DNA of 23,557 nt from Bacteroidales bacterium UBA5371 (GCA_002407855.1 DHPF01000004.1:42714-66270); one strand, 5' to 3'. Shown: positions 1-8,695, counted from the first letter of the stretch. Made by a program: numbers and translations. Notes: generated by a model not told the origin, from the letters alone.

Positions 1-126
1 TGATTCTAATTTTCTATCTCTTGATTCTAATTTATTAACTCTTGATTCTAATTTATTAACTCTTGATTCTAATTTATTAACTCTTGATTCTAATTTTTTA
101 TCTTTTGATTCTAATTTCCTATCTTT
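1..126. repeat. 21-bp tandem array A (six units, TTGATTCTAA orientation)
   Basis: Six contiguous 21-base units start at 1, 22, 43, 64, 85 and 106. Each begins TGATTCTAATTT; units 2-4 are identical and units 1, 5 and 6 differ only in the last ~9 bases. The array may extend left of the window. It ends 64 bases before the -7 box of the transporter gene. Reading + in phase 2 stays open from 2 to 157 (heptads DSNLLTL), and the minus strand is also open across 1-147 (heptads LESRVNK), but neither reading has an ATG, GTG or TTG start in view, so a coding role is not supported here. Confidence 0.95.
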
Positions 127-189
127 AAAAGATAAGAAACTATTACTTTATTATCCTTAAAAAAGATTTAGTTATTTGTCAAAAACACT

Positions 190-197
190 TATCTTTG
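190..197 (+). promoter_or_regulatory. Bacteroidota-type -7 box TATCTTTG
   Basis: TATCTTTG followed by CAC matches TAnnTTTG, the -7 element used by the primary sigma factor of this phylum. It lies 28 bases before the ATG at 226. A TTTG at 175-178 is too close to serve as an ideal -33 element, so only the -7 box is convincing. Confidence 0.5.
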
Positions 198-225
198 CAC
201 TTTATTAGCGAAATACAATTATACT

Positions 226-1890
226 ATGAGTTGGTTTAGTGAGCTTTTTACTTCTTCGAGTGTTGCTCATTCTATAATGCTTTTGGCAATAACGATTGCC
301 TTGGGGATTCAATTAGGGAAAATTAAAATTGCAAATATATCTTTCGGAATTGCTTGGATATTATTTGTTGGGATTACTTTAAGTCATTTTGGTCTAAGGG
401 TTGATGAGGAAGTTCTTCATTTTACAAAAGAATTTGGACTCATATTATTTGTTTACTCCATTGGGCTTCAAGTGGGACCTGCTTTCTTTTCATCACTACG
501 AAAGGGAGGTTTGAGACTAAACCTTTTGGCTACTATGATTGTTTTATTAGGTGTGGTTACTACTTATATTATACATCTTGTTACCAAAACAGACCTTGCA
601 ACCATGACAGGAATTCTTTCGGGAGCGGTTACTAATACCCCTGGTCTTGGAGCAGCTCAACAAACCTATACTGATGTTTATGGGGTGAATAATCCTAATA
701 TTGCATCGGGTTATGCTGTGGCTTATCCTTTGGGAGTTATTGGTATTATTATTACACCTATGATTATTAAGTTTCTTTTAAAGATAAAACTTGACAAAGA
801 GGCACTTAACGACAATGAAGAAGGTAAAGAAACTGCCACCAAAAGACTCTCTATCATGGTAAAAAATCAAGGTATTGATGGACGTAGGATTGAAGAAATT
901 ATTAAGTCGTTTGACAAGTCTGTTGTCATTTCTCGTATTAAGCATCCTGATGGGAGCGTTATTGCTGCAACAAATGATAGTGTTATCTATGTAAATGATA
1001 TTCTTAGGGTTATTACAGAAGCTAATAATGTTAATTCTATAATTATGTTTTTTGGGGAGGAATGTAAGGTTGATGAGCAGGATTGGGAAGGAGAAAAGAA
1101 GAATTTGGTTTCAAGGCGTATTGTGGTTACTAAATCTACTCTTAATGGTGAGAGGATTGGAAATTTAAAGATACGTTCTTTATATGGGGTAAATATTACA
1201 AGGATTAATCGTTCGGGAATTGAGCTAATTGCTTCTTATAATTTGAAGCTACAAATGGGTGATAGGGTTACGGTTGTTGGAACAGAAGAGGCTATAAAAA
1301 AAGTTGCTGACCTATTGGGTAATTCTATGAATAGGTTAGACCATCCTAATTTAATACCTATTTTCCTTGGTATTTTCCTTGGTATTATTGTCGGTTCAGT
1401 TCCTTTTGTTTTCCCTGGATTGCCTCAACCTATAAAGTTAGGATTAGCAGGTGGACCTTTGATTGTTGCAATACTTATGGGAAGATATGGACCTTACTAT
1501 AAAATGGTTACCTTTACAACAACAAGTGCCAATATGATGATTAGAGAGATAGGCATTTCATTATTCTTAGCGGCTGTTGGCTTATCCTCCGGCGAGAAGT
1601 TTATTGAAACAATAATTAATGGTGGATATATATGGATTGTATATGGATTAATTATCACAATTGTTCCATTACTGATAGTTGGATTATTTGCCCGTTTAAG
1701 ATTTAAAATGGACTACTATACCCTATTAGGACTTCTCTCGGGCTCAATGACAGACCCTCCTGCCCTTGCCTTTGCTAATAATATTTCACCAAATAACTCC
1801 CCGTCGGTAACCTATGCAACGGTTTATCCTTTAACGATGTTTCTAAGGGTATTAACAGCACAAATTCTTATAATAATAAGTCTTGGATAA
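226..1890 (+). CDS. YidE/AspT-family putative transporter
   Basis: A 554-residue inner-membrane protein of the aspartate:alanine exchanger family, close in length and layout to E. coli YidE. Two hydrophobic antiporter-duplication domains (about residues 10-190 and 375-554) flank two soluble RCK_C/TrkA-C-like domains (about 205-375). Each membrane half carries the family's glycine/proline signature: SGAVTNTPGLGAAQQ near residue 132 and SGSMTDPPALAFAN near residue 505. The AspT member exchanges aspartate for alanine; the substrate of the YidE branch is not established, so only a general anion or amino-acid exchanger role is inferred. The ATG lies 28 bases after a -7 box. The zinc transporter gene starts 26 bases downstream and is probably cotranscribed. 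Confidence 0.9.
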   Translation: MSWFSELFTSSSVAHSIMLLAITIALGIQLGKIKIANISFGIAWILFVGITLSHFGLRVDEEVLHFTKEFGLILFVYSIGLQVGPAFFSSLRKGGLRLNLLATMIVLLGVVTTYIIHLVTKTDLATMTGILSGAVTNTPGLGAAQQTYTDVYGVNNPNIASGYAVAYPLGVIGIIITPMIIKFLLKIKLDKEALNDNEEGKETATKRLSIMVKNQGIDGRRIEEIIKSFDKSVVISRIKHPDGSVIAATNDSVIYVNDILRVITEANNVNSIIMFFGEECKVDEQDWEGEKKNLVSRRIVVTKSTLNGERIGNLKIRSLYGVNITRINRSGIELIASYNLKLQMGDRVTVVGTEEAIKKVADLLGNSMNRLDHPNLIPIFLGIFLGIIVGSVPFVFPGLPQPIKLGLAGGPLIVAILMGRYGPYYKMVTFTTTSANMMIREIGISLFLAAVGLSSGEKFIETIINGGYIWIVYGLIITIVPLLIVGLFARLRFKMDYYTLLGLLSGSMTDPPALAFANNISPNNSPSVTYATVYPLTMFLRVLTAQILIIISLG

Positions 1891-1916
1891 ATAATAAAAT
1901 AACAAACCAACCAAAA

Positions 1917-2720
1917 GTGAATACAAATATTCTAATTCCATTACTTTTAACTCTATTTGCCGGACTTGCCACAGGGATAGGAAGTCTTATTGCTTTCTTT
2001 GCAAAAAAAACTAATAAAAAAGCTCTTTCCTACTCCTTAGGTTTTTCTGCGGGAGTTATGATTTATATATCCTTTGTTGAATTATTTGCCAAATCTAAAT
2101 CTATATTAATTTTTAAATACGGAGAACAATTAGGCACTGCCCAGACAGTAATATTCTTTTTTATAGGTATTCTTTTCATAGCCATAATTGATAAACTTGT
2201 CCCTTCCACAGAAAACCCTCACGAAATACGTTCCCTTGAATCTATGAACAAAACCCCAAAGAAAGACTCCAGATTAATGAGAGTTGGGCTTATGACTGCT
2301 CTTGCAATAGGCATACATAATTTCCCAGAAGGGATAGCTACATTTGTGGCTGCTATGAATAACCCTACATTGGGCGTAGCTATGGCTGTTGCCGTTGCAA
2401 TACATAATATACCAGAAGGTATTGCCGTTTCAATCCCCATTTACCAAGCAACAGGGAGCAAAAAGAAAGCATTCAAACTCTCCTTTCTTTCAGGCTTAGC
2501 CGAGCCTATTGGAGCTGTTTTAGCGTATCTAATACTTATGCCTTTTCTTTCTGAAATACTACTCGCATATATATTTTCTATTGTTGCAGGTATAATGGTT
2601 TTTATCTCTCTTGACGAACTCCTTCCTGCGGCAAGAGAATATGGAGAACATCATATTTCAATCTACGGACTTATTTCAGGAATGGCAATTATGGCTCTTA
2701 GTTTAATTCTTCTCAATTAA
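1917..2720 (+). CDS. zupT: ZIP-family zinc/divalent metal transporter (ZupT-like)
   Basis: A 267-residue polytopic membrane protein predicted to import Zn2+ and possibly other divalent metals. The two metal-binding ZIP helices carry HNFPEG (134-139) and HNIPEG (163-168), and the N-terminus (LTLFAGLATGIGSLIAFF, then LGFSAGVMIYISFVEL) matches ZupT. A hydrophilic loop separates helices 3 and 4 around residues 95-122. The start is GTG at 1917; no ATG lies nearby in frame and the first membrane helix begins at residue 6, so GTG is the reasonable choice. It sits 26 bases after the upstream transporter gene with no promoter box between. It converges with the ABC-F gene; the stop codons are about 30 bases apart. 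Confidence 0.9.
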   Translation: MNTNILIPLLLTLFAGLATGIGSLIAFFAKKTNKKALSYSLGFSAGVMIYISFVELFAKSKSILIFKYGEQLGTAQTVIFFFIGILFIAIIDKLVPSTENPHEIRSLESMNKTPKKDSRLMRVGLMTALAIGIHNFPEGIATFVAAMNNPTLGVAMAVAVAIHNIPEGIAVSIPIYQATGSKKKAFKLSFLSGLAEPIGAVLAYLILMPFLSEILLAYIFSIVAGIMVFISLDELLPAAREYGEHHISIYGLISGMAIMALSLILLN

Positions 2721-2750
2721 CTAATAAGGAATTTATTCTTAAAAGACAAC

Positions 2751-4652
2751 CTAATTATTAGCTTTATACATTCTATCCGATAGTTCAAGCCAACGCATTT
2801 CTTTTACTTCCAGTTCATCCATTATTACTTGAAAACGATTTGAAAGAGATACTAACTCTTCATTACTAAGATTCAAATTAGATAATTCTTTTGTTATTTC
2901 TTGCTTCTCTTTTTCTAACAGGGGCAGTTCTATTTCTATTGCATCAAATTCCTTTTGCTCTTTATAAGTTAGTTTATTTACTTTTTCTGTTTTGAGCTTT
3001 GGGGTTGCAGGGGTTGAAATAGAATCTTTGATTTTCTTTTCCTTGTCTTTAAGGAGCTTTGTTTCCATATAGTCAGAGTAGTTACTATGATAATCTTTTA
3101 TCTTTCCTTGCCCCTCAAATACAAATATATGATCTACTAAATTGTCCATAAAGCTCCTATCGTGAGAGACAATCAAAAGACATCCCTTATAGTCTTTTAG
3201 GAAGTTCTCTAAGATAGCAAGATTGTATATATCCAAATCGTTAGTCGGCTCATCTAAAATCAAGAAATTAGGGTTAGAAATTAAGGTTTTTAATAGATAA
3301 AGCCTTCTTCTTTCTCCGCCAGAAAGATTTCCATAATAATTATATTGCAAGTCGGTACTAAATCCAAAATATGTGAGAAACAAGGACGCAGAAAGTTCTG
3401 TACCATTTGCCAATTCAATACTCTCGGCAACTTCTCTTATAATATCTATCACACGCATATCATCCTTCTCGGTCAATCCTTCCTGAGTGTAATAACCATA
3501 TTGTATAGTTTGTCCTTTTGTAATTTTCCCACTATCAGGTTTTAGATTGCCTGTTATGATATTCAAGAATGTTGATTTGCCTACTCCATTACTTCCAACA
3601 ATTCCTATCTTCTCCCCTTTCTTAAAAGTATATGAAAAATCATCTATTAGAATCTTGGTGTCAAAACTCTTGAATATATTATTTAATTCTAATATCTTGC
3701 CTCCTATACGCTGTGATTTTATTGTGAGTTCATTTTGTTTTGTATCAATTCTTTGTGAGGCTTTATCTTTAAGGTCATAAAATGCATTTATTCGTGCTTT
3801 TGACTTGGTAGTTCTTGCTTGTGGCATACGCCTAATCCATTCCAATTCTTTCTTATAAAGACTTTTTGCTTTTTCTATTTCTTGACGCTCAATTTCTTCT
3901 CTTTGAGCTTTCTTTTCTATAAAATAATTATAATCACCCTTATATTTATAGATGGCTGAATTATCTAATTCATAGACGTCTGTGCAGACATTATCTATCA
4001 AATACCTATCATGTGTTACTATAAAAAGGGTTAAATTTTGTCTTCTTAAAAACTCTTCCAACCATTGTATCATCGAAATATCAAGATGATTGGTTGGTTC
4101 GTCCAAAACAAGCAAATCACTCCTTTCTATCAATACCTTAGAGAGTGCAACTTTCTTTCTTTCTCCGCCCGATAAGGTTGATACTTTTTGCTCTAAGTTA
4201 TTTATATTTAACTTAAAGAGAACTTCTTTTACCCTTGCCTCATAGTCCCATGCTTCCAATCTATCCATTTCTGCAATTGAGTCGGAAAGAGCTGTTTCGG
4301 TAAGAGAATTATGAGTATGTTTTGCCTTGTAAAGAGCATCTTCATAGTTGCGTATGGCTAACATCATTGGGTTATCCGAGTTGAAGATTACCTCAATCAC
4401 ATTCATTGTTTCGTTTAGATATGGGTTTTGTTCCAAGTATATATAGTTCAAATCCGATTTAAAGGATATATTCCCTGAGTCTTGAAATTCTTTTTGCATC
4501 ATAATGTTTAAAAGAGTAGTTTTGCCCGAACCATTCTTGGCAACCAAGGCTATTTTTTGCCCCTTATTTATTCCAAAAGATAAGTCTTCAAAAAGAGTTT
4601 TCTCTCCAAAGGATTTAGTTAAATTTTCAACCGTTACAAGATTTTCCACCAT
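2751..4652 (-). CDS. ABC-F family ATPase, Uup-like
   Basis: A 633-residue soluble protein with two ABC ATPase domains and no membrane segments, which places it among ABC-F proteins acting on the ribosome or, for Uup, in DNA/ribosome housekeeping. Domain 1 has Walker A AKNGSGKT (~38-45), signature LSGGERKK (~160) and Walker B VLDEPTNHLD (~181). Domain 2 has GSNGVGKS (~350), LSGGERRR (~442) and ILDEPTNDLD (~464). A charged helical linker (~245-305) contains the ABC-F tRNA-interaction region, with a RRMPQARTTKSKAR core. The C-terminal ~70 residues form a lysine/glutamate coiled coil like the Uup C-terminal domain, which favours Uup over antibiotic-resistance ABC-F proteins. The first glycine of Walker A is alanine. 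The gene is monocistronic, read leftward. Confidence 0.92.
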   Translation of the reverse strand: MVENLVTVENLTKSFGEKTLFEDLSFGINKGQKIALVAKNGSGKTTLLNIMMQKEFQDSGNISFKSDLNYIYLEQNPYLNETMNVIEVIFNSDNPMMLAIRNYEDALYKAKHTHNSLTETALSDSIAEMDRLEAWDYEARVKEVLFKLNINNLEQKVSTLSGGERKKVALSKVLIERSDLLVLDEPTNHLDISMIQWLEEFLRRQNLTLFIVTHDRYLIDNVCTDVYELDNSAIYKYKGDYNYFIEKKAQREEIERQEIEKAKSLYKKELEWIRRMPQARTTKSKARINAFYDLKDKASQRIDTKQNELTIKSQRIGGKILELNNIFKSFDTKILIDDFSYTFKKGEKIGIVGSNGVGKSTFLNIITGNLKPDSGKITKGQTIQYGYYTQEGLTEKDDMRVIDIIREVAESIELANGTELSASLFLTYFGFSTDLQYNYYGNLSGGERRRLYLLKTLISNPNFLILDEPTNDLDIYNLAILENFLKDYKGCLLIVSHDRSFMDNLVDHIFVFEGQGKIKDYHSNYSDYMETKLLKDKEKKIKDSISTPATPKLKTEKVNKLTYKEQKEFDAIEIELPLLEKEKQEITKELSNLNLSNEELVSLSNRFQVIMDELEVKEMRWLELSDRMYKANN

Positions 4653-4672
4653 TAATTTAGAGTTTTAATGCA

Positions 4673-4680
4673 CAAAAATA
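4673..4680 (-). promoter_or_regulatory. Possible -7 box of the ABC-F gene
   Basis: On the minus strand the sequence reads TATTTTTGTGC, a match to TAnnTTTG, 20 bases before the ATG whose first base is at 4652. No well-spaced TTG -33 element is seen, so this is a partial match only. Confidence 0.35.
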
Positions 4681-4756
4681 GTAAATTATAACAATATGAG
4701 TGGAGTAAATTTATTCGGCATTTGAAAAACTTCTTGCAAAAATTAATATCGAGCCA

Positions 4757-4849
4757 ATGGAATCAAATTTCATTTTTTTAGAACTTGATTCTAAAAAATT
4801 AGAATCAAGTTCTAAAAGTCTGAAATCAAATAAGAGTAGAAGAAAATGA
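4757..4849 (+). CDS. Possible 30-codon heptad micro-ORF (doubtful)
   Basis: ATG at 4757, TGA at 4847, 30 codons. It reads three successive leucine-led heptads, LELDSKK, LESSSKS and LKSNKSR, in phase with three 21-base units (4778-4840). The short length, absence of a recognisable ribosome-binding site and the chance that repetitive DNA is open by accident make this a weak candidate. It is listed because other copies of the repeat show the same reading phase. No function is assigned. Confidence 0.15.
   Translation: MESNFIFLELDSKKLESSSKSLKSNKSRRK
4776..4840. repeat. 21-bp repeat locus B with a 19-bp perfect palindrome
   Basis: TTTTAGAACTTGATTCTAA at 4776-4794 is matched perfectly by its reverse complement at 4799-4817, with AAAA between them. 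The same stretch can be read as three 21-base units of the window-wide family (4778, 4799, 4820), the first two head to head. It lies in the divergent gap between the ABC-F and T9SS cargo genes. No T-run follows on either transcribed strand in a way that would make it a terminator for a neighbouring gene. Confidence 0.85.
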
Positions 4850-4958
4850 AATGGGTCATTCAAAGGATAAAAACTTATCAAATTGTATTAAGAATTAATT
4901 TTAGTGAATAAAAATGCAGAATTTTACAAATTAAGAGAAAAATTGTACGAATTAAGAG

Positions 4959-4988
4959 TTGTTTTTTATTATTTTTCATTTACTTTTG
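4959..4988 (+). promoter_or_regulatory. Promoter of the T9SS cargo gene
   Basis: TTG at 4959-4961 and TACTTTTG at 4981-4988 fit the -33 / TAnnTTTG -7 pair with a 19-base spacer. The -7 box is 29 bases before the ATG at 5018. This decides the start of the gene: an in-frame GTG at 4904 would lie upstream of the promoter. Confidence 0.55.
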
Positions 4989-5017
4989 TAAAAATATTAA
5001 CCAAAACCCTTTATTTT

Positions 5018-6442
5018 ATGAAAAAGTATATGTTTTTTACATTGTATTTTGTATTAATAATGATGCAAAACGCTATTGCTCAAACAAATATTGAGCAAAA
5101 CAAATCAAAAGATTTATTATCTGGCAACAAATCTACCATTGACCTTATGGCATTGGATAGTATTATGTACGACGATGAACAATTTAATAATATCTATTTC
5201 AGGTTTGATAATAGAGGAAATATTATTTTCCATCAGTTTGGGTTTCATAAAATTGAAAACACATTTAATGAAGATTCATTGTTAATGGAAGGACTTTTTT
5301 ACATGTGGAATTTTGATTCTAATGCTTATTTTATGCATGAAAGGACTACATTTTCTTATGATAATAATCGGAATTTAAGTGAAGAAATACAATATATGTT
5401 TATTAATGGTGCGTGGTTGTCCAACACAAAGAATATTTACCAATACACTAATAATTTATTAGTAAAGAATTATTCGTTTTTCTTTAACGAAGAGACAAAT
5501 GTATGGGACTCTTCTGCAATTGTAGAATGTACTTATAATGAAAGTAATCTTGAACAGCAGCTAATCGTTTATAACTATTATAATAACACTTTTAGTTTGA
5601 GTTCTATTACTAATTCTACTTATGATGATAATAATAATTTAGTTTTAACTGAAGTTTTGCATTACGAGAGTGATACTATATTGAATGGCTATAAAAATTC
5701 ATATACTTATAATAATAATTTAATGGTTGAGACTATTACTGAGCTTTATAATTATGTTACATCTTCATGGGTGCCTTCTAATAAACAAGAAATAACACAT
5801 AATAGTGATGGGTTAGTGGTTGAATTATTAACCTATATGTATAATAATAATCAATGGAATTTACATAGAAAAGATTCTTGTTTCTACGATATAAATAATA
5901 ATCTAAATTCTCAACAATCTTTTATTAATTACAATGAAGGATGGTATTGTCAGAATAAATCAAATGCAATATTTGATTATAATTATTCCGCAGAAGATAT
6001 GCTAATTCCTAAGAAAAGTTCTTTACTATCTATTTATATGTACCCTACAAGCTATAATAATATGCTAACTCATTATATTAACAGCAATAACTATACACCA
6101 GATGACTCAAACACTTGGGCTCACGACACCTCATTTTACTATTATTCATCTAAAAGCATTATTGTATCTTTACCAAATAATATTATTGATAATGGAAATG
6201 AACTTTTGGTATATCCAAACCCAACTAACGACAAAACAATAATAAATCTTAGTGGAGTAACAGATAAATTAGAAATATCTATATTTGATATTCAAGGTAA
6301 ATGTATTGAAAAACAAATAAAGCAACCCCTAAATGGTTATTTAGAAACAAGTATTGATGTCTCTAATTTAAAGAAAGGAACTTATTTTATTAATTTAAAA
6401 AGCAACCAATACAAACAAACAAAGAAACTAATTGTGTATTAA
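5018..6442 (+). CDS. Secreted repeat protein with T9SS type A sorting domain
   Basis: A 474-residue protein starting MKKYMFF, with an N-terminal signal peptide (hydrophobic to about residue 20, then AIAQ) for Sec export. The C-terminal ~80 residues are a Por secretion system sorting domain: LLVYPNPTNDKTIINL, ISIFDIQGK, LKKGTYFINL and a terminal KKLIVY. This domain directs passage through the outer membrane by T9SS and usually surface anchoring or release after cleavage. Between them (about residues 112-316) lie seven tandem repeats of 29-30 residues with the pattern aromatic-Y-D/N-x-N-N-L...aromatic...W...K, rich in Asn and Tyr, which suggests stacked beta-hairpins loosely like YD repeats. 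No enzymatic motif is seen. The ATG at 5018 is preferred over GTG 4904 because signal peptide and promoter both support it. Confidence 0.85.
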   Translation: MKKYMFFTLYFVLIMMQNAIAQTNIEQNKSKDLLSGNKSTIDLMALDSIMYDDEQFNNIYFRFDNRGNIIFHQFGFHKIENTFNEDSLLMEGLFYMWNFDSNAYFMHERTTFSYDNNRNLSEEIQYMFINGAWLSNTKNIYQYTNNLLVKNYSFFFNEETNVWDSSAIVECTYNESNLEQQLIVYNYYNNTFSLSSITNSTYDDNNNLVLTEVLHYESDTILNGYKNSYTYNNNLMVETITELYNYVTSSWVPSNKQEITHNSDGLVVELLTYMYNNNQWNLHRKDSCFYDINNNLNSQQSFINYNEGWYCQNKSNAIFDYNYSAEDMLIPKKSSLLSIYMYPTSYNNMLTHYINSNNYTPDDSNTWAHDTSFYYYSSKSIIVSLPNNIIDNGNELLVYPNPTNDKTIINLSGVTDKLEISIFDIQGKCIEKQIKQPLNGYLETSIDVSNLKKGTYFINLKSNQYKQTKKLIVY

Positions 6443-6445
6443 CCA

Positions 6446-7750
6446 CTATACATCTATTTCTGTTTTGCTCAAACTTACTGCTATTTCAGGGATTATGCCT
6501 CTTTCGGTATAGATTTCCCTTTGCTGCTCAACTATATGCTTTTTATATGGAAGATAAATTAAGATACCAACTATTGAAACTACTCCACAACCTAACATAA
6601 TATATGAAAGAAGAAAATAATTACTTAACCAGCCCAAAAACAAGCTACCTAAGGCACTGCCTCCTACAAAACAAATGGTGTAATAGCCCATTATCCTTCC
6701 TTTCATATTGGGTTGGGTTAAAGCTTGTATCATTGTGTTAGTGGAAGCTATGGCACTTACCAAACAGAAACCAAGTAACATTGATAAGAATAAAGAAAGA
6801 ATAGTTGATGTAATAAAGAAATAAGGTATTAAAACTAATGAAGCAACAATCAAACCAAAGATTTGTATTTTGTCTAACCCAACAACTGTTTTCCTTGAAG
6901 CTAACAATAAAGCACCACTCAAAGAACCTAATCCTAAAAACGACATTATAATTCCTAAGGTTTCGCTTCCACCACCAAGAGTATCCTTTGCGTAGGCAGG
7001 GAAAAAAGATGTAACTGGAAATATTAGAAAAGAAAAACACATGGTCATAATAAGCAGGATTTTAATAGGGGTTTTCTCTTTCATATAACAAAAACCCTCT
7101 TTCATATCACTAAATATCTTTATGGCCGCTTTGCTAATCTCTTCGTTCTCTATGCTTATCTTTATTAGAGCTATAATTACAAATATATAACTTATTGTAT
7201 TGATTAAAAAACATCCTCCTTCCCCTACCATTGATATTAACACTCCTCCTATTGAAGGGCCAATTAAACGTGAGCCATTAATAATGGCAGAGTTTAGAGC
7301 AACAGCATTGGTTAAGCATTCCTTAGGAACTAATGAGGTATAAAAAGCCTGCCTGGTTGGAGAGTCAATAGCATTCACTATTCCTAAGAACAAATTAAGT
7401 AGAATAATTAACCAAACGTTTGAAGATGTTAAAAAGTCAGAGAAAATTAAAATTGTAAGAACTAAACCATAAAACATAGATAGAGATTGAGTAAAGATAA
7501 GGATATGCTTCTTATTTATCTTATCTATGATGGCAGAAGCAAAAGGTGTGATGAAGAATGTAGGAATTTGAGCTGCAAATACTATTGTTCCTAAAAGAGC
7601 TATTGAACCTGTTAAACGATAAACCAACCACCCCATAGCTACTTGTTGCATCCATGTTCCTATCAACGAGATGCACTGCCCATAGAAATAGAGTTTGAAA
7701 TTGCGAAACCTTAGAGATTCAAATAAGTTTATATCTTTTAGCTTTACCAT
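6446..7750 (-). CDS. MFS exporter, EntS/MFS_3-like
   Basis: A 434-residue polytopic inner-membrane protein with about twelve hydrophobic segments. The N-terminus, FRNFKLYFYGQCISLIGTWMQ, followed by VAMGWLVYRLTGS and later DSPTRQAFYTSLVPKE, is typical of the MFS_3 (EntS-like) group of major facilitator exporters, some of which export siderophores such as enterobactin and others drugs. The substrate here cannot be told. Loop residues DKINKKH after the second helix pair correspond to the conserved MFS cytoplasmic loop. It is transcribed leftward as a single gene and ends three bases from the stop of the convergent T9SS cargo gene. I see no siderophore genes nearby. A clear -7 box was not found upstream. 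Confidence 0.85.
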   Translation of the reverse strand: MVKLKDINLFESLRFRNFKLYFYGQCISLIGTWMQQVAMGWLVYRLTGSIALLGTIVFAAQIPTFFITPFASAIIDKINKKHILIFTQSLSMFYGLVLTILIFSDFLTSSNVWLIILLNLFLGIVNAIDSPTRQAFYTSLVPKECLTNAVALNSAIINGSRLIGPSIGGVLISMVGEGGCFLINTISYIFVIIALIKISIENEEISKAAIKIFSDMKEGFCYMKEKTPIKILLIMTMCFSFLIFPVTSFFPAYAKDTLGGGSETLGIIMSFLGLGSLSGALLLASRKTVVGLDKIQIFGLIVASLVLIPYFFITSTILSLFLSMLLGFCLVSAIASTNTMIQALTQPNMKGRIMGYYTICFVGGSALGSLFLGWLSNYFLLSYIMLGCGVVSIVGILIYLPYKKHIVEQQREIYTERGIIPEIAVSLSKTEIDV

Positions 7751-7818
7751 TTAATTGGATTTATACTTAAAAATAGCTTTTAAATTATGCATTTAATGTT
7801 AGTAAAGAAATAATTTTA

Positions 7819-7826
7819 TACCTTTG
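7819..7826 (+). promoter_or_regulatory. -7 box TACCTTTG of the FISUMP gene
   Basis: TACCTTTGCC matches TAnnTTTG and lies 28 bases before the ATG at 7855, the same distance as seen for the transporter promoter at 190. The -33 region (around 7796) lacks a clean TTG. Confidence 0.5.
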
Positions 7827-7854
7827 CCTTCTTAAAAACTATTATTACATTATT

Positions 7855-8595
7855 ATGAATAGGAATTTATACTATTTAACTGCATTTGTTCTATCAATAA
7901 TATTTTGCAAATATACAAATGCTCAGAATTATGATGCGAATTTTGCCAAACCAATTATCACAGAAAAAGGTCAATACGTTTATTTAGAGCTTCCTCCAAT
8001 TAAAACAGAAGCTGGTGTTTTATTCTTCTTGGATAGAAATCTTGGGGCAACAAGCACTAATTTGGAAACCTCTGACTCATGGGGCGACCTCTATCAATGG
8101 GGTAGAAACACTGATGGGCACGAAAAGCGTTACTCCGACACAACTATAAATATCTCCAATCTTGCCGAAGTAAACCATAGCAAGTTCATTGTTGATGAAA
8201 AAAAGTCTAATGATTGGCTTAGCTCCTCCGAAGCTTCGCTATGGCAGGGCGAAAAAGGAACAAACAACCCATGCCCTTGCGGCTATCGGTTGCCTACTCA
8301 AAAGGAATGGCGAGCCGTTTTGAACTTGGGTTATGAAGTAAAGATGAATCAAAGTGGCTATTATTATTTAAGTATTGCTGATGGCAAATTAATACTTCCT
8401 TGCGGTGGACTTCGCAGTGCATATACCGGCAATTTCCAACATATAGGTACAAGAGGTTATTATTGGGCAAGTGATGCTGTAAGCAAAGGAACTTCGGGCT
8501 GTATTGATTTCAATAAAGAAGAAATTACTACAAATATTAGTATATTTGGATACCGTTGCTTTGGAAGAAGTGTTCGATGTGTTAGAAGTGAATAA
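7855..8595 (+). CDS. Exported FISUMP-domain protein
   Basis: A 246-residue secreted protein. The N-terminus (MNRNLYYLTAFVLSIIFCKYTNAQ) is a signal peptide. The rest is a Fibrobacter succinogenes major paralogous (FISUMP, PF09603-type) domain with its landmarks in order: FFLDRNLGATS, SWGDLYQWGRNTDG, NPCPCGYRLPTQKEWRAV, GYYWASDA, and the C-terminal FGRSVRCVRSE. Such proteins are abundant, often lipid-anchored surface proteins in Bacteroidota and Fibrobacteres with a C-type-lectin-like or sulfatase-modifying-like fold; function is generally unknown. No lipobox cysteine and no T9SS sorting domain is present. The stop is followed at once by a 21-bp array that stays open in the same reading frame up to 8724. 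Confidence 0.85.
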   Translation: MNRNLYYLTAFVLSIIFCKYTNAQNYDANFAKPIITEKGQYVYLELPPIKTEAGVLFFLDRNLGATSTNLETSDSWGDLYQWGRNTDGHEKRYSDTTINISNLAEVNHSKFIVDEKKSNDWLSSSEASLWQGEKGTNNPCPCGYRLPTQKEWRAVLNLGYEVKMNQSGYYYLSIADGKLILPCGGLRSAYTGNFQHIGTRGYYWASDAVSKGTSGCIDFNKEEITTNISIFGYRCFGRSVRCVRSE

Positions 8596-8601
8596 GTAAA
8601 A

Positions 8602-8685
8602 TTAGAATCAAAAGATAATTTATTAGAATCAAAAGATAATTTATTAGAATCAAGAGATAAAAAATTTAAACTAAGAGATAAGAAA
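8602..8685. repeat. 21-bp tandem array C (four units, TTAGAATCAA orientation)
   Basis: Units start at 8602, 8623, 8644 and 8665. The first two are identical in 21 of 21 bases, the third keeps TTAGAATCAAGAGATAA, and the fourth (TTTAAACTAAGAGATAAG) is degenerate. The array fills the gap between the FISUMP gene and the ABC ATPase and ends 10 bases before the ATPase ATG, so it probably lies inside a transcript or supplies control of the ABC operon. No TAnnTTTG box is visible in this gap. Confidence 0.95.
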
Positions 8686-8695
8686 CGAATAAACT

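Noticed and set aside
1..147. Minus-strand coiled-coil gene entering from array A
   Set aside because: Open in the heptad phase but without any ATG, GTG or TTG start before the upstream TAA; the + strand is open as well, so openness carries little weight.
2219..2440. Minus-strand reading frame inside the zinc transporter gene
   Set aside because: It is the antisense shadow of a gene with clear ZIP motifs and has no recognisable protein features. The same holds for other overlapping frames inside the ABC-F, PorW-like and Ptb-like genes.
2721..2761. Bidirectional terminator between the zinc transporter and ABC-F genes
   Set aside because: CTAATAA and TTATTAG can pair, but the stem is short, AT-only and bulged, with no good T-run.
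4904..5017. Longer T9SS cargo starting at GTG 4904
   Set aside because: The added 38 residues put the signal peptide inside the protein, and the best promoter (4959-4988) lies within that stretch; ATG 5018 fits both.
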